Assembly (NCBI GenBank): GCA_012295275.1
Contig: CM022670.1
Span: 23,477,755 to 23,541,754, forward strand
DNA length: 64,000 bases
DNA from: Chrysomallon squamiferum
Lineage: Eukaryota > Mollusca > Gastropoda > Neomphalida > Peltospiridae
Reading direction: 5' to 3'
The notes under the pieces are model-generated. The model was not told the DNA's origin and ran no database searches. It worked only from the letters and a program-made list of their open reading frames with translations. The position numbers were made by a program, and so were the translations under genes. Positions 29,047 through 40,687 of this stretch are shown here, in pieces (positions within the stretch are counted from its first letter, which is position 1; each line of letters starts with the position of its first letter).

Positions 29047-29190
29047 ATTAGTTTTGAGACGATTATCTGTATATGAAATAGTGTGAAATTCTTGGGGTGG
29101 GATACAAATGCACAAAACAAATTTATAATTATACTGATATGTGTATTATGAATACTAACGTTATGCAATATATTTTTTCCCCTCCTATGA

Positions 29191-29275
29191 AGGGCCGAGT
29201 TGATTAAGTACACCACTAACTTGGTACTAATATTATTGACACGATATCTTGTTCTCCGGTTCGAAGTTGGATCTT
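29191..29275 (+). other. tRNA-like sequence (tRNA pseudogene or SINE head)
   Basis: The stretch GGGCCGAGTTGATTAAGTAC resembles an RNA polymerase III A box of a Ser/Leu-type tRNA. CGGTTCGAAGTTGG, about 65 bases on, resembles the B box with two mismatches in its last three bases. The spacing fits a class II tRNA. The acceptor stems do not pair convincingly and no following A-rich or repeat tail is seen, so a functional tRNA is unlikely. The sequence ends about 60 bases before the PEX3 start codon and may be part of its 5' UTR. Chance resemblance cannot be excluded. Confidence 0.3.
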
Positions 29276-29336
29276 GGTTTCCGTCTTCTTATGTTATAAT
29301 ATTTGTTAATTAACTAAACTGGCTATTAAACTAGCC

Positions 29337-29768
29337 ATGTTTAGCAGAGTTTGGAACTTCATTAAACGTCACCGAAAGAAATTTATATTCACTGGAACAG
29401 TGGTTTGTGGTACGTAATAAAATAAGAAATGAATCTGTCAAAATGTATCACTATCAGTTTAAGGATACCTAGAATGTATCCGATATGTATCTCATTTTAT
29501 CATTTTGTTTGGTATTAAAATCATAAAATGGTATTGGTTTCACGAAACATGAGTTCTGAAACGACTATCGGTATGTCAATAGGATATGACACCCTGATCA
29601 AGAATATGAGGTGCATGATTATCAATAATCATTCTTTCATTAATCCATCACTGCATTAGAATAATGCAGTAATTAATTATTTCAATATTTGATATCATCG
29701 GATTTATCATTATAAAGCTTGAACATAACACACATGCACACATGCCAACGTGCATTTCATCAGATTAA

Positions 29769-29799
<31 letters not shown>

Positions 29800-32700
29800 A
29801 ATCCAAATGACTGTCAGTTATTGCTTTTTATTAGGAGGATGGCTGCTTTACAAATATTTACAAAAAAGGATAAAAGAAATGCAAGACAAAGATGAAAAAG
29901 AATATATTACATTAGCCAGGTAATTATAATTCCTTTTAGCTGAATTTTATTTTCTTATTTTTAAATATATATAAATATATATATATATATATTTTTTAAT
30001 TTAGATATGGTTTTATTAGCAGTGGTGTATACTGTTTATTTCAAAACTCTTAAAATTTAATCTTGTATTTAAGATTGCAAAAGCATATATGGTGTGTGTG
30101 TGTGTATGTACACATGCACCAATAAAGGCAGTCATCTCGTATTTTCTATGATCAATCAAAAAGTAAATTCAGTTTATTTCAAAGAAATTAATTTAAGCAA
30201 AAATGCTTTGACGGTGCCATTTAAAGAAAATGTTATTGTTAGTTGTGGTTCAGTAAAATTTACATTTTTCTGATATACTTATTTATGAACATGTGTTTTT
30301 TTCACAAAGAACGAGATCAGATTAGTGGAATATGAGAATATATTATACAGATGTTTATATGAATATTTTACTGATTCAGCTGTTGAAATGTTGTCAGGTA
30401 TTATATTGTTATTTAGTAATAAACTTTTTGATAAAAAATACATCAATATTTGTTACAAATACCTAATTTGTCTTCCAGTATTTCACGGTATTGTATGTTC
30501 TACATTAACCTGATACTAAATGAGAAAATAATTAGACTATCAGTGGTAACTCAGCTTAATGTCTTCATTACTGAAGTTGATACATTGATAAAACACACTG
30601 AAGCTTCTGTTCCAACAATGTGTTGTGACTACAGGTACTAGAGATAGTAATAGTTCTTAATATAATAGTTATAATTTTATTTTTATGACAGAAAACAGCA
30701 CCACTTTGACAGTAATCAGAGAACTTGCAACATGACAGGTAATTAAAACAGTTAACTAAAATATATTCTTATTGGTGAATTTTAGAAGTTCAGAAGTTCA
30801 TAACAATAATATTAATATTATTTATTTATAATTTAAAATCTACAAAGATGATCCAGATATTTTCTTTATAAGTTATTTTTATTTTTATTATTATTTATTA
30901 TTTTATTTTATTTTATTTTATTTTTTTATTTAATTTAATGTTTTGATGTTTTATTATTATTATTTTATCTATGTATTTATTTATTATTACTATTATTATT
31001 AATCTTTGAATTCATTTTATTTTATATTATTTATTTATCTACTTCACAGTTTTATCTATGCTGCCTAATCTCAGGGAAAATGTGGATAGAATCCTAAGTA
31101 CTGAACACTTTACAGCCTTGCTGAAAACAAAGTATGTCACTTTTTGTGGTTAATTTTCATATTCACACACATACATTATCAAACTGTAAGTTATTTCTTC
31201 TGATTTTAAAAAATGTTTTAACAATGATAAATAATATATTCAACATATTCAATATAATATTTAGGTTTTTTCTTCAGTCTGATTTTATTAACATCTATTA
31301 TGAATCAAAATGTTTTTTGTTTTTTTGTGTTTTTATTAATCCCAATGCTGTTAATATTATTATTTAGTAATTGTTGGTCATTATTTTTGATGTTCAGAAA
31401 TTTAAAAATCATTTCAGTCCATCAAACAAGCTTCAGCTGTGGGAAGAACTAAAAATACTAAGTAAAAAAAAAAAAAAAAAAAAAAAAAACTTTTATTTTC
31501 TTTGTTATAAAATCATTTCTATTTTCTATTTTTATTTTTATTTTATTTTCCTGTATATCTGTCAGTTTATAGAGTATGTGTTATATTATAGAAATCTAGC
31601 TTAAATTTTTGAAACTTAAATAAAATGTTTTTCTGCAGGTTTTTCCCGATCTATCACTGTTGTTTATGGATGCAGTATCATGTCATTATTACTCAGAGTG
31701 CAGCTCAACATAATTGGAGGATACATCTATCTAGACAGTCTGCCAGGTGTATCAAAACCAGTAAGACAGGATATGTCTTTATATATATTATTTTGACTGT
31801 CATTCCATGTAATAAAACAGTTATTGCTTTCATATTTAAAATCACACTTATCTCTATTTAAAATAAATAGTGCCTGCTATTGTATAACTTCCAAAGTGGA
31901 GTGATATGTTTCTACCTCCATTTACTTATTCCATAAAGAGATTTCTGGTTGTGTACCAAAGATAGACATGGCTAAACCTTAGATGTATAAAGACTCTGGT
32001 TGATTGATTCTAAAAAAAAAAATAATAATAAAAATGTTTTAGTAAGTAAAAGTGTTTTAATTCTACCAGACATTTGATTTATCTCACAGGTGACAAAGGA
32101 TGGAAAAGCAGTTTTAGCACCACATCATCTTCAGCAGCGATATCTTTCTCTTATAAAATATTTTCTAAGTCAGGGTAAGCTGTATAGATTTCAGAAATAT
32201 ATATATTTTTTTTTCTTCTTCTTCTTCTTCTTTCTTTCTTTTTTGTTATTTTGAGCAGTTTAATATATTTGGATGTTACAACTAATAAACTAAATGTATG
32301 TTATAAATACCTATATCAGTAATGTAGTTATTTTATTTTAGAACCTATAGCATAAATAATTTTTTCAGATTCCAGGTTCCAAGCAACTATTTATTTTTAA
32401 GTTAATAAAAATAAAATAAAAAATATAAACTCTATTACAGCAAACTTGATGTTAATTGAATTTTAACTAAATATAAATAAAATATGGTAATTTTCTCAGC
32501 AATATTTTGTGTATGTTAGAATCACATGTTCAATGTGGACAAAATGAATAAAGCAAGAATAGTATAGGAAAAAGACATCATAAAGATATTTTATAAAATA
32601 TATTACTTGCATAACCACACAGAAATATTTTTTAAAGTTGAAATGTTTTATTTTTTAATTATTATATACATTGTAATATGGTATTACTAAATTTCAGGTC

Positions 32701-34998
32701 TGAAAGATTTAGCACAATATATTCAGCAAGTAGTTTCAAAAGAAATTTCCAGGTAAAATATATTGAAATACATCATTTAGAATATGTCCTTGTCAGTTTC
32801 CAAGATCTCATGAAAAATTATTTTATATTAACCAGTTAAAAAAAAAAAATGTCCTTGTCTGATGCTTTCTTGTCAGGTAGGAGTTATGTTACCTTAAAGA
32901 CACCCAATTGTGGTTAATATCTGTACATTAATTTTGATTAGTAATAGTTGTGAGCTTGTTTTTAATACATTCTTTTCACTTTTTCTTTTTTCAGTTTGTC
33001 ACTGAAACAGGGCATGACCCTTACCAATGTTCAGTCAATAGTCAAACACATTCGAGAGCGTGTTGAATGTGGAAAAACAGGCTTTGTTATAAATATTCCC
33101 ACAATGCCTCTGTGCCAATACATGCTTCCTGGGGAACAGCTTATTGATATGGTAAATACTCTAAAAATAGTCTCACTAATACTTTTATTGAAGTTAAGTA
33201 TTAAGATCCAATGATTTTAATATTATTACATAAATTAAAAATAGAAAAAAAATTAATAGCATATATATACAAGGGACCATCAGTTATCTGAATTTATTAT
33301 GATACTGAGAAAGATACACTGATATGATTTATTGGTACTACCCTATATTATTACTTTTTTTAAGGAGATGGAAAGCCAGGAAGACCAGGTTTATGACCGA
33401 CTTGTGAATGAAACTAGAGATATTGTAGAAAGGTGATATTTTTGTATCTATATATACTGTTATTTATTTATTTTTTTAATTTGTATAAAAACTTGTAATT
33501 TTTTTAGTTTGCAATTTCTTAATAATGTTTTATTTATTTATTTTTTATTTTTTATTTTTTTTTTAAATTGGATTGTAAAATAAATTTTAAAACAAATTTA
33601 TAATTTTTTATACACCATATTATTTTTCTAGTGTTTTAAAGTAATCCTCTAAATGCATTAATCTTGCCAAAAAATAATACAGTTGTAACTCCTCTAAAGG
33701 ACACCTGATATGCCCCCCAAAGCATACCCTTCCTTAAATTACTTGTACAGAAAGGACACCTGTCTATAACAGACAGCAGTAACTATTTTTCATTAAGAAA
33801 AATCAAAGGGGATGCTAAATTACGTGTGAAACTGCTGAAAGTTAGACATAACTGATAAATGAAGATTACTAAGTTTTTGATGGCTAATAAATAACCAAAT
33901 TTTTGATTAGGAATTAAAATAAAATGATAATTGTTACTAAATAAAATAAACCCTTATATTTTACTTTTTATACTTCTCTAACACTGGATATAGCCAAAAG
34001 ATTTCTGTTAAATCGTGGTTCTGTTTATAACATTCTCCTGTCTGAAGTCTGTCTGTAAGTATATACAGGTTTGCATATATAATTAAAATCCCCATCGATT
34101 TATCAAATAACAAACTATTATAATAATTTTATTTCTATTTTTCTTCAGTAAGCTATAAACTGTAGTTGATTGTTTCTGTTTTTCAGTACTGACTTCCATT
34201 CAGTGTTACAGAACTCTTTGGATCGAGGTTTTTCTTACTACATGGACTGCCTTGCAGAACACTATAAACACCAAACACAGCCTACTTCACAGTACATATA
34301 TTTATTTTAGTATCATTAATACATTCTTTAGATATATTAAAAAAATATATGTTTTATTATTTATGAGTTAAATGAATCAGAACATTTCTGCCATTTGCAG
34401 TTGGATAGTTAGTAAGAGGTGGTTTGAGCAACCTTTATTTCCATCAAAAGAAAATGATTAATTATCTTTCATAGCTTTATTTCTGGACACTGAGTGTAAA
34501 CAACAGAGGATGATTTGTATTATGACAAAACAAATAAATGATGTTTCCTAACATCTCTGTTTCAGTCTGCATGAAGTAACAATTCCCCTGGCCAAGCTGG
34601 TTCCAGTGGTTGACAGTTTACTACACAAACTGTGTTGTGATGCTCCCAACCCCATGATGCAGGTAATATTTATTTCTTCGTTCTCAAGTGTTTTAAAAAA
34701 CATTAATGAAATACATTTGTTGTTATGGATATGATAGATTAATTTCAGACGTACACAGTTCAGAAAACGGATCATTTATACAACTGATAAACCTGTCAAA
34801 AGGAAATGGGAAATCTTATACCAAAGTAACAAGCAGCCAAAGCATACTTTCTTGCATTTTACTTGTAACTGCATGCTACAGAAATTGTTTATTTCACTTT
34901 TTGTTGTTCAGGAACTGTTGCTGCTTGAGGATGTGAAGACATTATCAGCCAATATTTATGAAGCTTTCAGTGAGCAAGCAGATACTGTGACAAACTGA
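29337..34998 (+). CDS. PEX3: Peroxisomal biogenesis factor 3
   Basis: Thirteen exons (29337-29409, 29835-29919, 30692-30738, 31050-31131, 31418-31461, 31639-31760, 32090-32174, 32698-32752, 32995-33151, 33365-33432, 34187-34291, 34566-34662, 34912-34998) join in frame to 368 residues; human PEX3 has 373. PEX3 is anchored in the peroxisomal membrane and docks PEX19 carrying membrane-protein cargo, so it is needed to build peroxisomes. The basic N-terminus ([15 protein letters not shown]) and the single membrane segment (about 15-33) form the targeting signal. Family blocks are clear: [49 protein letters not shown] and [12 protein letters not shown]. The gene is intact with no in-frame stops. 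It is divergent from the alpha-2/delta gene and convergent with tetraspanin A. Confidence 0.97.
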
Positions 34999-36645
34999 CT
35001 CCACTTTTTATACTTTATTCATTTACTATAAATGTGCATTCTCTTGAAACATGTATGATGCTTAAAATCACTGCTTGGTTGTCATAAATATCTCTTAAGC
35101 AATATATTTTTATTGGTATCTTATAAGGTTGTTTTATTGTTATTAAAAAAAAAAAAAAAAAAAAAATATATTTATGTAAAATCAAATTCCTGGACTTTTT
35201 TATCAGATAATCAGAGACAGATGGGGATTGGAAATTTATTTATTTTATTATTATTATTTGTTTTAATTTGTTTAATTTATTTATTTGTTTATTTTTTAAA
35301 GTTTCTTTTGAACATTTCTGAGATTGTAGTTACACCACTAGGTCAGTGTGTCAATTATAAAAAGAAAACAATTAATCAGTTCAAGGTAATTTTTAACTTT
35401 GTTAAAGATTGTAATGACATTGTTATTAATCATCAAAGCCAAAATATTAAACATGCCTATTTGCTTTAGAAAAACCGACAGTGATAAAGATCCATTTATG
35501 TTTATAAAATATCAAGTTACATTAACCATAGAACATAAGGCACACAACACATATATTAATAAGTCTTCTTTGAAAGGTTTCATATATACAGTCTGAATTT
35601 GGTTGATTAGTCAAACATATATTCAGAATAACATTCTACATATTTTGCTTAAGCAACCTTCACATATACTGTCAAAGATTTCTGATATGTGTACCATTAA
35701 AACATTCCATTAGACATCCAGCTTTTGCCTCTAAAAATCTCTTAACCACATGTTCATTTTCAACCATAATCATCTTTAACAATATTGCTATAATGGAATG
35801 CACAAGTTAAAAACGAAACAGAATTATGTATTCCACTTACGTAATAATACTCAATTTTATCATTCCATACATTAATTTTATAAACTTGAAATTAAATCCT
35901 CCATTTCCACAGTCTTACAGAATTAAATCATTAAATGTGTTTGGAATAATAGGTTAATTTAGTTTAATCTACCAAAAGGTAAATTCTAGCTTGCCTTTTA
36001 TTTTATAATTAAATGTATTGGAATATATCATCAATACAGTATGTATCTGGAAGATGGTTTAAATAACAGGATTATGGGTTACTGGTATCTTCTGTTTTAT
36101 TCTCCTGCCCTGTTGTGTCAGCTACTGATTTTATTTCAGTCATAACTGTTTAAAATAATTACATGTGAAAAAAATGTAACACATTCTCTTATATGTTGTT
36201 GACTGATTAATGGTTTTAATGAATAAAATTCTACATATTTAGAATTTTTGAAAATTGATAAATGTACTTTATTTAATAAAATATTCCATTTGTAAGATTT
36301 TATATTTTAAAATGTATGGCTTCTTTTTTTTCTTTTTTTCCAAAATTGTATTGTCAAGGTATTATTTCAAATTAAATTAGGATTCTCATTTTCAGAATCC
36401 AGTGTTATACTGCCTGAGCTAAGAAATGAAACTGTCAAACAAATTACCTTTTTATGATGTAAATTTAAAAACAAATTCATGATTCCAGTAGAAGTATTAT
36501 TTTTTTTTTTTAGTAATTTCATTTTAAAAATATTATTATTATTATTATCATTATTAATTTTTTCTTTAATTTTTTTTCAGTTGAAAAAATAATTTTATTT
36601 CTAATATTTCATCATTTCATTTCTGTTCAGAATACTGTTAATAAT

Positions 36646-38320
36646 ATAAAAGAGAAACAAAAATATAAATAAAGTAAATTTATAAAACAAAAATAACAGG
36701 AAAGTAAAATTTTAAAAAGAAAAAACTGAATAGAAATAATAAATCAATAAAGAGAAATAAAAGTAAAATAGTAAAATGAAAATAAAATTTAAAAAACAAA
36801 ACATTAAGTAAATAACAAAAATAGTAAAGTAAATTGAATCTAAAAAAATAAGAATAAGAAAACAAAATTAATAATGAAATAAAAATAGAATTATTAATAA
36901 GTTATAAAACGATAAAATTAAAATAGTAAATAAATAAAATAACATAAAAATAGAAAAACAAAATGTATATGTAGATGTGCATGCATTTGTGTTTGTGTGC
37001 ATATATATATATATATATATAAATAAAATAAAACACAGAAAGGAAAATTTAAAAAATAAACATAAAAACAAATAAATAACTACAAGTTAAAAGAAGAGAA
37101 AAATGAATATAAATATAAAAGTAAAATCACCACTGAAAATAAATGATGTAAAATATTAATAAAGTAAAACTGAAATAAATATAAACAGAGAAAAAAATAA
37201 AAAACAAAACAAAGAAAGGTAAATTGAAAATAAAATATAATAGATGTGAATTTTAAAATATTTAAAATTAAATAAATACATAAAATTAATAAAGTAAATA
37301 AAAAATAGAGAAAATAACTAAAAACAAAAACAAAAGTAATAAAAAAAAGAAAAAAATGAAAAATAAAAACAAAAATAATAAAATGAAACGCAGTAAAATA
37401 GAAATAAAGCAATAAAAATATTAAAAATAAAACAAGTAGAATATAAAAGAAAAAATAATATTAATAATGAAAAATAAAATAAAAATAAAGCATTAATTGA
37501 TTTAAAAATAAATAAATAAATCTAAAATAAAACAAAGAATGAATGTTGTAAATAATAATAAAAACAATGAAGAGTAGTCAGTTAGTTTATTTTAAAACAA
37601 TTGTAAAGAAATACAAAATACTCAATAATTGTCTTATGCCAAAGAAAACTTATAAGAGTTACAAATTATAAAATGGATTTCATTTTTAAATTATTTATCA
37701 CATTTAGTGTTATATACAGAAAGATAGATATAAATTTTGAAAGTATTCAACAAAAAAAACCCATGAAAATTAAAGAAGAATAAAAAAATAATAGTAATAA
37801 AGAAATTAAATAAATATATAAAATTAAGTAAAAAATATAGAACTAAAATAAGGGTAAAAAAATTACTGCAAAGCAAAAATATTAAATTAAAACAATACAG
37901 TAAGTAAAATAAAAAAGTGAATTAAAAACAAATAAAAAGAATAAAAATGAAACAAAGTAAAATAGAAATAATAAAATTAATAAAAATAAAACAAGTAGAA
38001 TATAAAATAAAAACATTAATAAAGAAAAAAACATTAATAAAAAAAAATAAAGCAAAGTATGGTAAAATACCTCTTTTTTTTCACAAATAATAAAATAGTG
38101 TATATAAAAAAAATTAATAGTAATAATATAAAATAAAAATGATTTCTTTTCTTAATTATTTATTCTTTTTTTTTTTTTTTTTTTTTTTTTAGTTATTTAA
38201 AATATAGTAAAGAAACATTTTCCCAAAATATGTTCTGAATATTATAAATAATAATGGAAACAGTAAAGAGTAGTATATTAGTTTAATTTAAAACAATTGT
38301 GAAGAAATGAATTTTAGATT
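36646..38320. repeat. A-rich, strand-asymmetric block with internal duplication
   Basis: For about 1.5 kb the plus strand is built almost only of A with scattered T and G; C is rare. Two stretches recur within it. Bases 37389-37480 and 37948-38030 share GTAAAATAGAAATAA and ATAAAACAAGTAGAATATAA. Bases 37550-37613 and 38247-38310 share AAACAATTG(T)(A/G)AAGAAAT and GAGTAGT. The offsets of about 560 and 690 bases imply a diverged tandem duplication enlarged by insertions, including a poly(T) run at about 38166-38190. Confidence 0.65.
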
Positions 38321-39090
38321 TATATAAATTTAAAGACACGTGAAAATATATTTTGCTAAATAAATTCTGTGATTAAAAAGCAAAAGCTTCAACAAAAAAT
38401 TGTAAAATTGTTTTTAATTAAAATACAAACCACAGCAGTGTCAATTTTCATGCTTGGTATAAAGTATAAAAAGTATGGTTATTAATAATAATTTAATCAA
38501 ATAGTATTTTAATTATTTATTAATTTGATCAAATGTATTTGCTGTTCATTACAGTTTATATTTTCACCATTAAAGGAATTGTTATTGTTTTTTTTTTGTT
38601 TTTTTTTGTAAATATCATTTACTTATACAAAAGCATAACTGATTAAATGATTAATAATTTAAAAGAAATACAATGCTCCCCCTCCAAAGAAAAACTCTAA
38701 ATTCTTTTAAAGTGATTATGTACATAAAAATATTTAATTAAAAATGGAAATATTTTAAATATGTAAAAAAAAGACTTGCAAAAGAATTTAGTTTCTCAAT
38801 CCAAAATTTCACAATTAGGTATCATTTATACATTATAACATTTATTTCACTTGTATTTTAATTATTAAATTAGAAACAATTTTCTCAAGTAATTTTATAA
38901 AAATTTTAATTCAATGTATATAAAAGCTCTTGACTAAAATGTATAAACTATTAATATAAATGGGCTAAAAGATAAAATTAACATAATTAACCATTCAAAA
39001 TTAAAACTGATAATTAAAAGATAAACAGTGATTATAAAAATAATTACATATTATATTAAATGTTAATTAAATATAAATAGCACTACTAAA

Positions 39091-39377
39091 TAAAACAGTC
39101 ATGGCCGTAACTAGACTGTTTTTGAAATGAGGCTGAAACATGTAATCGCTGAGCAGAGAGGGGCAAACAAATTTGGGGTGAGGAATCTGGTGGCCTTCAG
39201 CAGCCTCCAGAAGTTCCAACTTCAAATGATAACTGTAGACATGAACACATTCTTTCAATGGATATCATTTCTATCAGAATAGAGATTTATATTTTAAAGT
39301 TTTTAAATAAAATCATTATTTTTGGTATGAAGCATTTGGCTCATTTGCTTCTTGTAGTTATAGCCATGACTGTAAAA
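39091..39377. mobile_element. Non-autonomous DNA transposon with inverted repeats and TAAAA duplication
   Basis: The element at 39096-39372 (277 bases) begins CAGTCATGGCCGTAACTA and ends with the complement of CAGTCATGGCTATAACTA: 16 of 18 bases match, and the two differences fall on a CpG in the left copy. TAAAA directly flanks both ends (39091-39095 and 39373-39377), as a target-site duplication would. No transposase is encoded; the interior is unrecognised but noticeably less AT-rich than its surroundings. The superfamily is not assigned. The flank match is weakened by the local A-richness. Confidence 0.75.
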
Positions 39378-40687
39378 TTAAAAAATATATTTTTTATATG
39401 TTAAAATACTCGGGAAAGTGTAATTACAGTTTGTGCTTTTGTCAGGTGTTATTTTCTCATGCTTGGTCAAAATGATTAACAAAAGTCAAGAAAAACTGCA
39501 AATTTGTTGTTTACAACTGAACAGAAAAGTTTTAATATACACAAAAAGACCATGAAATACTTCATCTAAAATCTTTTATCAATTTATACCCACCAAAACA
39601 TAAAAACAACTTTTTTAAAACTATATCTTTTTTTATATATATATATGTGTGTATTTTTTTAATGCTATAAAGAAACAGAAAACGATTTCACATGTTAAAG
39701 ATATTATTAATTCTGTTTTCTAAAAATATATTATAAAAACGATACTCTAAACTTAAAATGAAAATATAAAATATGTAAGATTACAAGTAACAAATAAAAA
39801 CACAAACACACAGAACAAACGTAAGTTAACATAAAGTAAATAAATACTATTAAATCTTTATCACAGCAGTTTTGACAAATAAAACCAATCATTTCACTAA
39901 ACACACTATATTACTGAGCATCAACAAATTACACTCCAGGTAGTTATGGCTGTTATCACATAGGAGTAAAAGTGTTGACTGTCCAAGATAATCTGGACTA
40001 TTCAGTTAACACTGTCCCATTATCTGTGTTTGTTATGAAAATTCAGAAGCATTCATCAAAAAATAATGGATAAAAGTAAGTGACAAAAAATAGCAATCAA
40101 ATTATCTAATTCATTTCCGATAATGCTTTGAACCAAAAGAGAATGATGACCTTCGTATAACTTTCTAATAATATTATTTTCTTTATTTACCTTATTTTTT
40201 TAGTAAAGGCTGGTTTTCAAAAATAAAACTCATTAAAGGATTACAGAATCTCTTCAGGATATTTTTTGCCACTGTTTTAGAAACAGCAGATAAGAACTTC
40301 AACAAATTGAGATTTGCTGCCATTTTTTGTGCTTTGTGGGTGTACATTAATGACTGCTTTACAAGAACAAATAATAACTTAGTACATTAGGAATACAAAC
40401 AACTAGTAAAAAGAGATAAGTAAAAAATATTGAATGAGAAACGTTGTTGTACCTGTAAACAATGATCAGTATTAATTTCTTTTGCTAACTATAGATGAGT
40501 AAATGAAAACACTTACACATTTTCGTTTGGTTAAGGTTAGAACTGAAGTTATAGTCATTTTACATTTTGGTTTTTTTTTCACAACCAGGATGTTTTTAAT
40601 ATTGATTAGATAATATAATGTATTTCCATCAGAGATGAGAATAATATGGATGATATCTTACAATTTCCAGATTAATTTGAGTCAGAT

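Larger units (their letters stand above)
27384..29336. other. Divergent spacer between alpha-2/delta and PEX3
   Basis: About 1.95 kb between two start codons facing apart, so it should hold both promoters and 5' UTRs. Contents: (CA)n at 27587-27632, imperfect CA/GCACAC runs at 27724-27803, (AAT)n at 28570-28621, poly(T) at about 29008-29042 and a tRNA-like sequence at about 29191-29275. Bases 28735-28840 and 29200-29336 are less repetitive and hold several CpGs. The latter directly precedes PEX3 and is the likeliest PEX3 promoter/5' UTR. No further coding exon is recognised. Confidence 0.6.
34999..40687. other. Convergent spacer between PEX3 and tetraspanin A
   Basis: About 5.7 kb into which both neighbours end. 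The left part is probably PEX3 3' UTR, with AATAAA strings near 36222 and 36274 among others, and the right part tetraspanin A 3' UTR. The middle holds an A-rich duplicated block (36646-38320) and a 277-base DNA transposon (39091-39377). No coding sequence is recognised; the open frames at 36680-37876 on the minus strand are by-products of the A-rich composition. Confidence 0.65.

Noticed and set aside
36680-37876. Several hydrophobic Phe/Leu/Tyr-rich open frames on the minus strand
   Set aside because: They arise from A-rich plus-strand composition (TTT/TTA codons) and show no conserved motif or start context.
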